Below are positions 32,755-41,777 of a stretch of DNA of 64,000 nucleotides, in pieces. The position numbers and the translations under genes are program-made. The stretch covers positions 5,704,001 to 5,768,000 of the forward strand of contig NZ_JAUSZD010000002.1 in assembly GCF_030817275.1 (NCBI RefSeq), in the 5' to 3' direction. How positions within the stretch are numbered: position 1 is the first letter of the stretch; each line of letters starts with the position of its first letter. Below the pieces are notes generated by a model that was not told the origin of the DNA, made no database searches, and worked only from the letters and a program-made list of their open reading frames with translations. The stretch comes from Paenibacillus sp. V4I7. GTDB taxonomy: Bacteria; Bacillota; Bacilli; Paenibacillales; NBRC-103111.

Positions 32755-33124
32755 GGTGAAACTCACTCCTCCGTACCATTCATCAATCTTCTATTCGACA
32801 ACCGATATATTAGTATACCATATCTGTCCGTCATTCTGGAAATGCGATGAAAGTACGTGAAAGCGTTGTATCCTATAGAAAAATGATGGAAATCAGAAGT
32901 CGCTTTAATGAAGCTGATAACCTGGTTTTTTTCATACATTCCCCCACCTTTCCTCTGTGCATAAAAGTTTGCCTCGTGCAACTTTTGGGGTGGAAAATGT
33001 CCTTTCCCCTACTCTAGGATATGCGCAAGGATGGGAAACGGTTCCTTACACTTGTGTAAGGCTTGATTAAGCATAGAAAAAGGACCTGCTTCTGCAGATC
33101 CCCTTTATTACTCACCATTTGCGA
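32755..33124. other. Intergenic region upstream of asnB
   Basis: A TATACT on the minus strand at 32812-32817 is a good asnB -10. A perfect 8-bp inverted repeat (CCTTACAC/GTGTAAGG, 2-base centre) lies at 33043-33060. The 72-codon minus-strand ORF inside (32763-32981) has no ribosome binding site and was not called. The CNNM-type gene's terminator occupies the right end. Confidence 0.5.
33076..33108 (-). terminator. Terminator of the CNNM/CBS gene
   Basis: On the minus strand, AAAGGGGATCTGC pairs with GCAGGTCCTTT (two mismatches) around AGAA, followed by TTTTC. It lies 17 bases after the stop codon. Confidence 0.7.
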
Positions 33125-34405
33125 TTACCGTTTGATAATTTCAATTTTACGGATTCGATTGGCGTCTCTTTCACGGACAATGAATGTCAATGAACCGTAT
33201 TGCCACTCTACACCTATTTGTAGCTCCGGCTGCTTGCCATATAACCAACCACCAATCGAGTCCACATTCTCATCAATAATGTCAGTTCCTAATACATCAT
33301 TGATCTCATTTAACAAAGCAATACCTTCGACTACATAATGATTTTCTCCTAAGGTCTCTATTTCCTTCTTTTCATCTTTATCAAATTCGTCACGAATTTC
33401 ACCAACAATTTCCTCCAGAATATCCTCAATCGTGATCAGACCTGAAGTTCCCCCATACTCATCTAAAAGCAGAGCAATATGAACATTTTCTTTCTGCATT
33501 TTCTTGAGAAGGGCTTTGACTGGCATGACTTCTGGAACTGTCATCATCGGTTGAAGCAAGGATTTAAAATTAAAATCTGGGCTACTGAGATAGCTCAAAA
33601 AAAACTGCTTGGTGTTGACGAATCCAATAATATGATCCTTGCTTTCCTTAGCAACTGGAAAACGGGTGTATTGTTCTTTTGTAATAATACCCATGTTTTC
33701 TTCCAATGATTTATCCGCATAAAGGCAAATCATATCCGTACGCGGCACCATAATTTCGCGTGCTAGCAGATCATCGAATGAAAAGACCCGATTCACATAA
33801 CCAAACTCCGTCTTATTTATTTTACCGCTCAAATAACTATCCGATAAAATAATACGAATCTCCTCTTCCGAGTGTGCTTCTTCATGCTCGCCCGCAGACT
33901 TAATTCCAAAGATTCTTACGAGCTTATTCGCCGACCCATTTAACATCCAAATGAATGGATACATGATTTTATAAAAAAAGATAATTAATGGTGCAGTTAG
34001 TACAGAAATAGCTTCCGCTTTTTGAATAGCTAATGTTTTGGGCGCTAGTTCACCAAGTACAACATGTAGATACGTAATGGATAGGAATGCAATGCCGAAT
34101 GATAAAATATGAGATAGGCTTTCTCCTACCCCCATCATGTGGAACAATGGGTTAAGAAGTTTCTCAACCGTTGGTTCCCCTAGCCAACCAAGTCCCAAGG
34201 CCGTAATCGTGATGCCTAGCTGACAAGCAGACAAGTACCCATCTAAATTAGAGGTAACCGTTTGTACAGCAAGGGCATTTTTCTTACCTTCCAATACCAT
34301 TTGATCCACTCTACTGGGACGAATTCGAATCACAGCGAATTCAGTAGCGACAAAAAAAGCGGTGAGTAGGATAAGAATTGCAATTAAGAACAAGTTGATT
34401 AGCAT
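33125..34405 (-). CDS. Hemolysin-family CNNM/CBS/CorC membrane protein
   Basis: The 426-residue protein has a CNNM-type transmembrane domain (residues 1-190; FVATEFAVIRIRPSRVDQM near 18, QLGITITALGLGWLGEP near 63), a CBS pair (about 205-330; IMVPRTDMICL, FPVAKESKDHIIGFVN, MMTVPEVMPV) and a C-terminal CorC/HlyC domain (about 345-425; GGTSGLITIEDILEEIVGEIRDE). Family members such as the Bacillus MpfA export Mg2+ or other divalent cations. It is monocistronic. The Mg2+ role is family knowledge. Confidence 0.92.
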   Translation of the reverse strand: MLINLFLIAILILLTAFFVATEFAVIRIRPSRVDQMVLEGKKNALAVQTVTSNLDGYLSACQLGITITALGLGWLGEPTVEKLLNPLFHMMGVGESLSHILSFGIAFLSITYLHVVLGELAPKTLAIQKAEAISVLTAPLIIFFYKIMYPFIWMLNGSANKLVRIFGIKSAGEHEEAHSEEEIRIILSDSYLSGKINKTEFGYVNRVFSFDDLLAREIMVPRTDMICLYADKSLEENMGIITKEQYTRFPVAKESKDHIIGFVNTKQFFLSYLSSPDFNFKSLLQPMMTVPEVMPVKALLKKMQKENVHIALLLDEYGGTSGLITIEDILEEIVGEIRDEFDKDEKKEIETLGENHYVVEGIALLNEINDVLGTDIIDENVDSIGGWLYGKQPELQIGVEWQYGSLTFIVRERDANRIRKIEIIKR

Positions 34406-34491
34406 AGTTACCTTCCTTTAGCTTGTTTGTCATGTCTTTGCGGTTTCGTTTAATCTTGCCGCGTCAAGCTATTTTCAGTAATCCTAGTCTA

Positions 34492-36558
34492 TTACCAAGG
34501 CCTTTTCCCGCCGCCTAACTTCGTCAGAATACCGTCGTTTGCCGCGTCATAAGCCTCAAAGATTTTGGCTGCTATCGGGGATGCCCCGTAACGTCCGAAT
34601 CCACCTTCAGGTACAACAACAGCTACCGCAAGCTTTGGATTCTCTACAGGAGCAAAGGCGATAAATACGGCATTTTCTACCGTGCCTCCCGATACTGCTT
34701 GCGTAGATGTACCTGTTTTACGTGCTACGTTAAAAGGTAATTCCTCAATGCCCTCGGCGCCACTTTTCATCCCATGAATAATGACATTCCAATCTTCTTT
34801 AGAAAATTCAGAGGAAGAATCCTGAATAACCTCAGGCTCAACTTTTTTAACTAATTCACCTTGGTAGTCTCGAATTTCATCTACGAAAAGAGGCTTCATA
34901 CGTTTCCCTCGACTGGCCAACGTTGCTGTATATTGAGCGAGCTGCAGCGTAGTCGTTTTTTCATTTTGTCCCCATGACGCATAGACCATTGCAGATTGGT
35001 AACTGTCTTTTTGAGCATTTTTAATAAAATCGTTGGAACCTGCAAATTCACCCGGAAGTCCGCTTCCCGTTTTAACTCCCATACCGAATTTCGCAAGGTA
35101 TTCTGCCCATTTCGCTGTGACCTTTGGTGTTTCTCCCCCATATTTCAAATAAAAGGGAATGCCCACTTTTGCTGACATATACGTGTTAGAAGAGTGTTCA
35201 ATAGAAGACGAAGCATTAATCGGTCCGTAAGCAGCTTTACCAGAGTTCGAGATTGTGCTGCTGCCACCCTTACCAAAGCTAAATGATCCAGAATCGTAAT
35301 AGGTCTCATAGGGTCCAAACAACTTTTCCTTCAGACCGATTAGTACAGACAACGGTTTAATCGTTGAACCCATAAAAACAATGGAAGATGGATGCTTTGC
35401 ATTCTCTTTTTCGTCCGGATATTTGGCTTTAGCTGTCATAATAGAGCCATTGGATATATAAGTACCAATTTCTTTGTATATGTTTGGCGAAATACCTCCT
35501 GTCCAAGCATTAGCATCGTAATCCGGATAGTTTGCCATAGTGACAACGCGCCCCGTATCCACTTCCATCGCAACAGCAAAGCCAGAGGAGGCCTTCATCC
35601 CCGTTTTCATATACAGATCATTGGCATGAGAGGGGCTGCGTAAATATTTGATATGTTCCTCCAGCATTCTCTCTGTTGCCTTCTGGATATCTTTATTAAT
35701 CGAAAGATATAGATTATTCCCTTTGATAGGCGCTGTCACTTCGGCTCTGCCGATAATTTTCATAGCCGCATTTACTGGGTATTTCCTACTCCCGTTTTTA
35801 CCGCGCAGCTCATCCTGATACAAACGTTCAATGCCGTCAAATCCTACATTTTCTGTGTTCAGGTATTCTTCGCTATTAGGGCTATCTTTATAGATATCTT
35901 TGGCTGTCTGCGTAGAAAATGATTTTAAATATCCAACCAAATGTGTGGCAATCGTGGTCTTGTTGTTGTCATCATCCAATTCATAAGTACGGATACTCTC
36001 CTCCGTCACTTCAAGCCACTTAAATTCGTCTCGGTGCTCTAGTAAATAGGCCATTTCCTCCTTGGACAAATCTGCTTTAATTCGCCGCGGAACCCAATAG
36101 TAACTTGGGTCTTTCACCTTATTTTTATTAATATCGTAACCTAAATCCATCGCTAAAACGATCTCTTCTGGAGTTGGGCTGACCGAATTCGGTTTGGCAT
36201 ATTTATCAAAAACATCATCCTTTAGCCGCTGAGCAAGCGCAATCACTTCATCTTTGTTTTGTTGACCTGGCTCAATACGGAAAAACAAGGACTGAACAGG
36301 AATTGTATAAGCCAGAGGAGATTTTGTAGAGTCATAGATATTGCCTCGAATGGGAGCGATACTTGTGGTCTGATTCGTATTCGTATTTTCCGCCGCTTTC
36401 AGATCTTTGGCTTGAACGAATTGTAAGATAGCCAATCGTACGATTAATATTGAAAATAATAAAAATGTTATAAAGAAAAATATATTGATCCGAAACGAAA
36501 AGTGCCGCTTTTTGGTAATTTCTTTTTTCTTCGGATCATCCATAATGGATGACTTCAT
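34492..36558 (-). CDS. Class B penicillin-binding protein, transpeptidase (PBP2-like)
   Basis: The 688-residue protein has one N-terminal membrane helix (about 24-48), a PBP dimerisation domain (from RGNIYDSTKSPLAYTI) and a transpeptidase domain. The catalytic motifs are SxxK (STIKPL near 398), SxN (SSNTY near 455) and KTG (KTGTST near 615). It crosslinks peptidoglycan outside the membrane, probably for cell elongation (the class also includes sporulation-specific SpoVD-like enzymes, which usually carry PASTA domains; none here). The ORF starts at ATG 36558 after AAGGA; GATCTGAGAAGC leads in. The HAD gene is 18 bases upstream. Confidence 0.93.
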   Translation of the reverse strand: MKSSIMDDPKKKEITKKRHFSFRINIFFFITFLLFSILIVRLAILQFVQAKDLKAAENTNTNQTTSIAPIRGNIYDSTKSPLAYTIPVQSLFFRIEPGQQNKDEVIALAQRLKDDVFDKYAKPNSVSPTPEEIVLAMDLGYDINKNKVKDPSYYWVPRRIKADLSKEEMAYLLEHRDEFKWLEVTEESIRTYELDDDNNKTTIATHLVGYLKSFSTQTAKDIYKDSPNSEEYLNTENVGFDGIERLYQDELRGKNGSRKYPVNAAMKIIGRAEVTAPIKGNNLYLSINKDIQKATERMLEEHIKYLRSPSHANDLYMKTGMKASSGFAVAMEVDTGRVVTMANYPDYDANAWTGGISPNIYKEIGTYISNGSIMTAKAKYPDEKENAKHPSSIVFMGSTIKPLSVLIGLKEKLFGPYETYYDSGSFSFGKGGSSTISNSGKAAYGPINASSSIEHSSNTYMSAKVGIPFYLKYGGETPKVTAKWAEYLAKFGMGVKTGSGLPGEFAGSNDFIKNAQKDSYQSAMVYASWGQNEKTTTLQLAQYTATLASRGKRMKPLFVDEIRDYQGELVKKVEPEVIQDSSSEFSKEDWNVIIHGMKSGAEGIEELPFNVARKTGTSTQAVSGGTVENAVFIAFAPVENPKLAVAVVVPEGGFGRYGASPIAAKIFEAYDAANDGILTKLGGGKRPW

Positions 36559-36576
36559 CGCTTCTCAGATCCTTTC

Positions 36577-37299
36577 TTACGCTATAGCTTGTTCATGAAA
36601 CAGCTCAAGTAGGGAATGAATACCCTCCCCTGTATGATAGGAATAACGGATAATTCGCACAGCATCGATACCGACTTGATTTGGCGCCCAGATATCATTC
36701 GTTTCATGGTCGCCGATATAAAGAATATCCTTAGCTTCTAACCCCGCCTTATCCAGAGCAAGCTGGAAAATCGCCGGATCTGGCTTCTCTAGACCAACTT
36801 CTGTTGAAACAATGACCGGGTCAAAATCATGCAAAATCCCCTTATCCTCCAATATGGCTTTCAAGGTAGGAGCAAAATTGCTGATAATCCCAATTCGAAA
36901 ACCTTGGGCCTTCAAACCATCTAAGAATGGCTTAACATCATCAAACAATTCATAATACTCGGGTGCCGTGTAAATGTCGTAGAGCTCGTGGCAGCAGGTA
37001 TAAATCTCTTCCTCTGACCACTCCTCGTGAATGCCCAATTTATGAAGCACATATTTATATAGATTAACCCAGAACTCACGGTCTGAATCTGGACTGCAAG
37101 CCACGAAATTGTCCTGCTTATTCACATAATAAAAAAGACGAAAAGCTTCCGTAAATAGTTCACTAATATGAGCTTCATCACGATCCACAGATCGCAATTG
37201 TAAATACTGTTTGAGTATCGTCTGGGCTGCTGGAATCGTAAGTAAAGTATCCCCAGCATCTAAGTAAATCATCTTATATTCCTGAAGTGGTTTCCTCAT
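36577..37299 (-). CDS. HAD-superfamily hydrolase
   Basis: The 240-residue HAD protein has the nucleophile motif YLDAGDTLL near residues 11-19 (DxGDT variant of DxDGT), a cap domain of helices, SNFA near 122 and GDHETNDIWAPNQVG near 182. The substrate is unknown; the family contains phosphatases, phosphoglycolate-type and dehalogenase-type enzymes. The start is the ATG at 37299 after GAGGGAG; the longer ORF from 37350 has no ribosome binding site. It is followed, 18 bases on, by the PBP gene. Confidence 0.87.
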   Translation of the reverse strand: MRKPLQEYKMIYLDAGDTLLTIPAAQTILKQYLQLRSVDRDEAHISELFTEAFRLFYYVNKQDNFVACSPDSDREFWVNLYKYVLHKLGIHEEWSEEEIYTCCHELYDIYTAPEYYELFDDVKPFLDGLKAQGFRIGIISNFAPTLKAILEDKGILHDFDPVIVSTEVGLEKPDPAIFQLALDKAGLEAKDILYIGDHETNDIWAPNQVGIDAVRIIRYSYHTGEGIHSLLELFHEQAIA

Positions 37300-37420
37300 A
37301 CAATCTCCCTCATTACTTATAAACAATCCTATCTTATTAGTGTACCACATTTAATCATCATATGAGAAAACCCACCGGATCTATCCATGATTTCCCTTAA
37401 AAGATCGGTCGACTTAAACG

Positions 37421-37462
37421 AAAAGAAGCCCTCCTTTGATCTCCAAAGGAAAGGCTTCTTGC
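37421..37462 (-). terminator. Terminator of the transglutaminase operon
   Basis: On the minus strand, GAAGCCTTTCCTTTGG pairs with CAAAGGAGGGCTTC with one mismatch, followed by TTTT. It is 10 bases after the stop codon at 37472. Confidence 0.75.
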
Positions 37463-37471
37463 CGATACTGT

Positions 37472-38620
37472 CTAAGCGTCCTTGATATGAGTTTGATCGA
37501 AATTAGGCGGATTGAACCAGTTGCCTCCGCTTGCTACCCAGGTGGAATCTAGAGGAACCCAGCGATCAGACTCCTTCAGGTAAACCTCATTCCAAGCGTG
37601 AGGCCCGTAGCTGCCCTGCCCGTCATAGCCTAGCCCTGTCACAACTTTCACATCAAGGCCAATGGATCTGGCCATCTGGGCATACAACCTAGAGTAGTCT
37701 ATACAAACCCCTTCTTTGGTGTTGAAGGTATCCTCTGGCGTCTGTTCCTTCCAGATCCGTTTCTCTTCATATAGAGTTACCTTATCCCAATCATATTGGA
37801 TGCGGCTGCCTACCCATTTATACAACAGCTTGGCCTTCTCTTCATCCGTCTTTCCACTGGCGGTTACTTCTTTGGCGGCATCGGCAATATTGCCTGGAAC
37901 TTTTGCGTCTAGAACTTCATACTTACGCTGCAGGATATTCGTAAATTCCTGTTCCACAGCACGTGTGAACACGGGCACTTTGTCAGCAATGAAGTCACCT
38001 GTGAAGGGTGAAATAACCTCTTTGGCACCTTTCTGATACATCTGTGATGATTCAATGTAGGGTGTGACCAAAGAGTGCGGGAATAACGTTACATAAATGA
38101 AAAGCACAGCAATAAGAATGAGCGCCCTCGCGATTCCGGCGACAGAACCAATGGCTCCACCAGAGACAGAACTAATAAAAGAGTTGCTGCGCTCCCTGTA
38201 AGGATCACGATTAGCCAACCAACTTCCTAACAAGGGATCAACCAATAGGTTCAGCAATTGCTTCACGATCATATAGCCAAGTAAAAACAATACACCGAAA
38301 CGCAGCAGCGGGAAATCGCGGATACTCGTCATGGCCGTATAATAAATTTGTTTAAGCATGCTTATCTCTACGGATGGAATTTGCAAATTCTGCTCTTTCA
38401 ACCAGATTTGAATCACAGGCGATACCCACTGAACCCCTTTCCACGCGATAAACATGGATAGAATGACGATAACCGCCTCCACGAGCATAGACAGAAGATG
38501 TTTGGCTGAACCTGACCCTCCCCGGAAAAACCCTTGAACGACAGAGCCTACAAATGTGAGAACGATCACGATGGATATTAAATTTATCGAAGTTGATTGT
38601 AACCACGTCATATCCGTCAT
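37472..38620 (-). CDS. CvpA-like membrane protein with a transglutaminase domain
   Basis: The 382-residue protein joins an N-terminal membrane part (about five segments, residues 12-190, resembling CvpA/YwfA-type modules) to an extracellular-type transglutaminase/protease core. The catalytic set is visible: Cys in EGVCIDYSRLYAQMA near residue 309, His in GPHAWNEVYL near 344 and Asp in PLDSTW near 361. The product is probably a membrane-tethered cysteine peptidase or crosslinking enzyme; the substrate is unknown. The next gene upstream (38661) encodes a single-span protein and is probably in the same operon. Confidence 0.85.
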   Translation of the reverse strand: MTDMTWLQSTSINLISIVIVLTFVGSVVQGFFRGGSGSAKHLLSMLVEAVIVILSMFIAWKGVQWVSPVIQIWLKEQNLQIPSVEISMLKQIYYTAMTSIRDFPLLRFGVLFLLGYMIVKQLLNLLVDPLLGSWLANRDPYRERSNSFISSVSGGAIGSVAGIARALILIAVLFIYVTLFPHSLVTPYIESSQMYQKGAKEVISPFTGDFIADKVPVFTRAVEQEFTNILQRKYEVLDAKVPGNIADAAKEVTASGKTDEEKAKLLYKWVGSRIQYDWDKVTLYEEKRIWKEQTPEDTFNTKEGVCIDYSRLYAQMARSIGLDVKVVTGLGYDGQGSYGPHAWNEVYLKESDRWVPLDSTWVASGGNWFNPPNFDQTHIKDA

Positions 38621-38660
38621 GATTTCTCACCATCCTATTTTTAATAAAAAATGACTCATC

Positions 38661-39095
38661 TTATTGCTTAGCGTTATTCTTTGCTTGCTCGATGAAAGCA
38701 TTAACGGCTGCGTTCGCGTTCATCTTAAACGTTTTACCAAAAAAGGTAACTTGTACTTCATCCGTCCCAGCTTTGCCTTCGACTTTTAAGCTCTTCGTCG
38801 TAATGAGAAAGGAACCGTCGGGATTCGCTTTAAATTGTGCCTCTTTGGCTTCCGAAGTCAACGTGCTGACAGCCTTATCTTTGATTTCATCACCGACTTG
38901 CGAAACCACGCTTGCCCCAATATCCTTTATTTTATCCTTATAACTTGCTCCATAAACAATGAGAGCCCCAACAATCGCGATGACCACAATCCATTTCACC
39001 ACGGTTTTCACAATTCCGATCACGATAAAAAGCACAATAATAGCGGCCACAATTAAGTACCAACGATCCTGCGCAAAGGAAATCCACTGATCCAA
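38661..39095 (-). CDS. Single-span membrane protein of unknown function
   Basis: The 144-residue protein has one or two hydrophobic segments near the N-terminus (about 12-32 and 36-50) and a soluble rest (about 55-144) with KVEGKAGTDEVQVTFFGKTFKMN near 103-125. No family was recognised. AGGAGGGG precedes the ATG. It lies 40 bases upstream of the transglutaminase-type gene on the same strand and downstream of a 51-residue membrane protein; the three may form one transcript. Confidence 0.72.
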   Translation of the reverse strand: MDQWISFAQDRWYLIVAAIIVLFIVIGIVKTVVKWIVVIAIVGALIVYGASYKDKIKDIGASVVSQVGDEIKDKAVSTLTSEAKEAQFKANPDGSFLITTKSLKVEGKAGTDEVQVTFFGKTFKMNANAAVNAFIEQAKNNAKQ

Positions 39096-39149
39096 ACTAA
39101 CCCCTCCTAATTATCCAAAAGTCCCTTCCTATCATACTACAGGGAATCC

Positions 39150-39305
39150 TTAATCTTCATCTCTTTTTTTCCTTAACAGGGCTAACTTTCGTTCTATCTC
39201 TTCTGTTTTATCGACTCTACTTCTCGTCTTGCGAAAAGACTGTCTCAAGCGAAAAATCAGGAAAATAGCTGCGCCAGCGAGTAACACAATGACATATGCG
39301 TCCAT
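39150..39305 (-). CDS. Small membrane protein (51 aa)
   Basis: A 51-residue ORF with a strong AGGAGG site 5 bases before its ATG, below the usual length limit. The N-terminal 18 residues are hydrophobic (DAYVIVLLAGAAIFLIF); the rest is highly charged (RLRQSFRKTRSRVDKTEEIE, ending KKRDED) and looks helical. No family was recognised. It is read leftward, 55 bases before the 144-residue gene at 38661-39095, and could be its operon leader. Confidence 0.65.
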   Translation of the reverse strand: MDAYVIVLLAGAAIFLIFRLRQSFRKTRSRVDKTEEIERKLALLRKKRDED

Positions 39306-39416
39306 AAAGCCTCCTAAAAACAGAATTGTGTCATTTGTATGGAAAGGTCATATCTATGGGACGAGCGGCGTACATCTTAAGAAGAGACAAGTCTAAATGA
39401 TTGAGGTGGTGAGAAC

Positions 39417-40583
39417 ATGCGAACAGCTATTTGGTTGTACTTATTTATGTTTGTTGCTTTTTTTGATTTACACGCGCAGTACCCGATTCTTTCTCCTTTT
39501 GCCTTATCTTTAGGAGCAGCTCCTTCATTTATAGGGCTAATTATGGGCGTATACTCGATTACACACTTGCCTGGGAATCTAATCGCTGGCTATGGCGTAG
39601 ACAAATACGGAAGTAAAATCTTTATTGTCTTTAGCCTGATTGTAGCAGGGATCATCTTACTTTTTCAATCCAATGTGAAAGATCCTTGGCACTTGCTATA
39701 CATTCGTTCGATTAGCGGATTCGTACTCGCCTTCTTATCCCCTGCTTGCTTATCGCTGCTTGCACGTATAGCTAAGGATCGTATCCATCAAAGTAAACTG
39801 ATGGCTGGCAACGGTCTCATACATACCCTTGCTTCCGTGGTATCTCCAGCAGCAGGTGCTGTTTTAGTTGCCAAAATCGGATTTACAACAGCCTTCTCTG
39901 TCTTAGGTTGGATTCTTATTATCACAGGCATACTTGCCATCTTTGGTGTGAAAGAAAAGCAACTTTTAACGCAAACAGAGAGCAAATCCCCCATTTTAGA
40001 TCATCATGGTCATGGCATGCTTGGTGATGAATCAGATCTACCCGGCAGCGTAACGATTCCATGGTTATTCTTTCTCATTCCGATGGCACTCTCCTGCTCG
40101 CAAGGCATTCTTTTCTTTGAGCTGCCACTTATGCAGTCGGCCAGAGACTCTATCCTAACGTCCGGCGTCTTTTTCACCTTAGTCAGTTTAGGCGCCCTGT
40201 TAAGCATCAGCTTCTGGTTCTTAAATAAGATCCCCCCGTTTATCCGAACGGTCTGTGGAAGTATCTCGCTTGCGATCGTGTTCTTCGGTTTAGCTATTCA
40301 ATGGCCGATACCGCTCACTGCTTCCCTTTTCCTAATCGGAATGGCGAAAGGTATCATTTATCCCGCTCTCGCTGCCCTTCTTGCCGGTATAACTAGCAGC
40401 AACCGATATGGACGCGTCTTTTCCCTTCTTTCCATCTCCTATTCCGTTGGCGCCTTTATCGGTCCCATGATGGCCGGGCAGCTTCGTGACCACATTTCCT
40501 CTTACTTCATCGCGTTCTTCATCTTAATGCTGGCACTTTCCCTCTTACCGCTGCGCACATTTAAAACGCCGATCACGACATAA
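39417..40583 (+). CDS. MFS transporter
   Basis: The 388-residue protein has 12 hydrophobic segments typical of the major facilitator superfamily. The signature loop between segments 2 and 3 reads YGVDKYGSKIFIV near 60-72; GFVLAFLSPACLSLLARI follows near 101. The central cytoplasmic loop is rich in His and charged residues (DHHGHGMLGDESD near 198-210). Efflux or uptake of a drug or metabolite is likely; no substrate can be named. Its transcription ends at the hairpin at 40600-40625. Confidence 0.88.
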   Translation: MRTAIWLYLFMFVAFFDLHAQYPILSPFALSLGAAPSFIGLIMGVYSITHLPGNLIAGYGVDKYGSKIFIVFSLIVAGIILLFQSNVKDPWHLLYIRSISGFVLAFLSPACLSLLARIAKDRIHQSKLMAGNGLIHTLASVVSPAAGAVLVAKIGFTTAFSVLGWILIITGILAIFGVKEKQLLTQTESKSPILDHHGHGMLGDESDLPGSVTIPWLFFLIPMALSCSQGILFFELPLMQSARDSILTSGVFFTLVSLGALLSISFWFLNKIPPFIRTVCGSISLAIVFFGLAIQWPIPLTASLFLIGMAKGIIYPALAALLAGITSSNRYGRVFSLLSISYSVGAFIGPMMAGQLRDHISSYFIAFFILMLALSLLPLRTFKTPITT

Positions 40584-40599
40584 TTTCCCGATAAAATGG

Positions 40600-40625
40600 C
40601 GGCTTGAGCTTATCAAGCCGTTTTT
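40600..40625 (+). terminator. Terminator of the MFS gene
   Basis: CGGCTTGA pairs with TCAAGCCG around a 5-base loop, followed by TTTTT. It is 17 bases after the stop at 40583. Confidence 0.85.
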
Positions 40626-40752
40626 CGCGCTGTCAATCCCTGTCATTTCCCGGGAAATGGCACACTCATTTTTGCCAAATCGTCGAATGAAATCCTTGGA
40701 TCACTTGCGAAAACGGGTTATACTACAAAAAAACCTAAAGCGAGGAAATCCC

Positions 40753-41106
40753 ATGTCGATTGTCATCATTGTAGAAGGTAAAAATGATAAAAGCCGGTTA
40801 AAACGCGTGGTTGATGAAAGTGTCATCATCCTCTGTACATTCGGTACCCCCAGCTCATTAACTCTCGAAGAACTAAGAAAAAAAGCGGATGATAATCATG
40901 TTTTCATATTGACGGATAATGATGCTTCCGGTAAAAAAATACGTTTTCTATTGCGAGAAACGTTTCCAGACGCAGAACACATATATACACGCAGAGGGTA
41001 TGCTGGCGTGGAAGGAACACCTGAGGAATACCTCATTCAGCAATTAGAAAAAGCAGGGTTGGAAGAGTATATCAAATACCCTGCTCCAGACCCTGCTTTT
41101 GAATAG
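40753..41106 (+). CDS. TOPRIM-domain protein (RNase M5-like fold)
   Basis: The 117-residue protein is a stand-alone TOPRIM domain: IVIIVEGKNDKSRLKRV at the start (catalytic Glu), FILTDNDASGKKIRFLL near 50-66 (DxD). It resembles the nuclease domain of RNase M5 but lacks the C-terminal RNA-binding part of M5 (about 190 residues). The role is probably small-nucleic-acid cleavage, which is an inference. The ATG follows GAGGAA at 6 bases. An ORF open from 40657 has no ribosome binding site. Confidence 0.82.
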   Translation: MSIVIIVEGKNDKSRLKRVVDESVIILCTFGTPSSLTLEELRKKADDNHVFILTDNDASGKKIRFLLRETFPDAEHIYTRRGYAGVEGTPEEYLIQQLEKAGLEEYIKYPAPDPAFE

Positions 41107-41127
41107 TTAATACGATGAAAGATTAAC

Positions 41128-41760
41128 TTATTTACCTTTTGATAAGGTTATGACATCTTTGACAATATGGTCAACATCCAACTCTGGGTTGCTCGCATCA
41201 TAATAATTCCGGAGTTTTCCTTTTGGGTCAACCAGCAAAATCGCATTCGAATGCGAGAAATTACCATCCTTCTCTTTGATCACCATAATGCCGAAATCTT
41301 CTGCAAGCTTGTGAATTTTCGATTCCTCACCACGGAGGAATGTCCACCCACCCGGAACTGGCTTCGATTCAAATCGGTTACCGAATTCTTTAAGCACTTC
41401 CGGTGTATCGCGTTTTGGATCGACTGTTATGGATACAATTTCCGCTTTAGTACCCAGCAGATCTTTTTTCTTCAAAGATTCCTGAACCTGAGAAAGCAAG
41501 AAAGTCGTCGGCATGCAAACATCCGGGCAAAAGGAATAAAAGAAGTATACAAGTCTGACCTTACCATCCATATCCTGAGAGGCGACAGGTTTACCGTCTA
41601 AGTCCTGCAGTTGAAACGAAGGAGCTTGTTTCATTGCTGTTAATCGTTGGTCAGGTTCACTGCCGTTTGCCCATAATTTATAGGCAAATGATGCAATCAT
41701 GGCAATTAATATCGCGCCCAGCGCTAGTTTAAACCAATTTTTCCCCAAAAACGTACTCAT
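41128..41760 (-). CDS. SCO1/SenC-type copper chaperone
   Basis: The 210-residue protein has a membrane anchor (about 8-28) and a thioredoxin-like SCO domain. The copper ligands are visible: CPDVC near residues 79-83 (FYSFCPDVCMPTTF) and a histidine in FSHSNAILLVD near 169. SCO proteins insert copper into the CuA site of cytochrome c oxidase. The start is ATG 41760 after GAGGG; an in-frame TTG 15 bases upstream is weaker. It lies 17 bases downstream of ctaB on the same strand, the usual heme A/oxidase-assembly pairing. Confidence 0.93.
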   Translation of the reverse strand: MSTFLGKNWFKLALGAILIAMIASFAYKLWANGSEPDQRLTAMKQAPSFQLQDLDGKPVASQDMDGKVRLVYFFYSFCPDVCMPTTFLLSQVQESLKKKDLLGTKAEIVSITVDPKRDTPEVLKEFGNRFESKPVPGGWTFLRGEESKIHKLAEDFGIMVIKEKDGNFSHSNAILLVDPKGKLRNYYDASNPELDVDHIVKDVITLSKGK

Positions 41761-41777
41761 TACTTCAGCCCTCAATT

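Noticed and set aside
31771..32850. 359-codon plus-strand ORF opposite asnB
   Set aside because: It is a shadow of asnB in the antisense frame: no ribosome binding site, no recognisable motifs, and asnB itself is a clear full-length enzyme.
32763..32981. 72-codon minus-strand ORF upstream of asnB
   Set aside because: No ribosome binding site; it covers the asnB promoter region.
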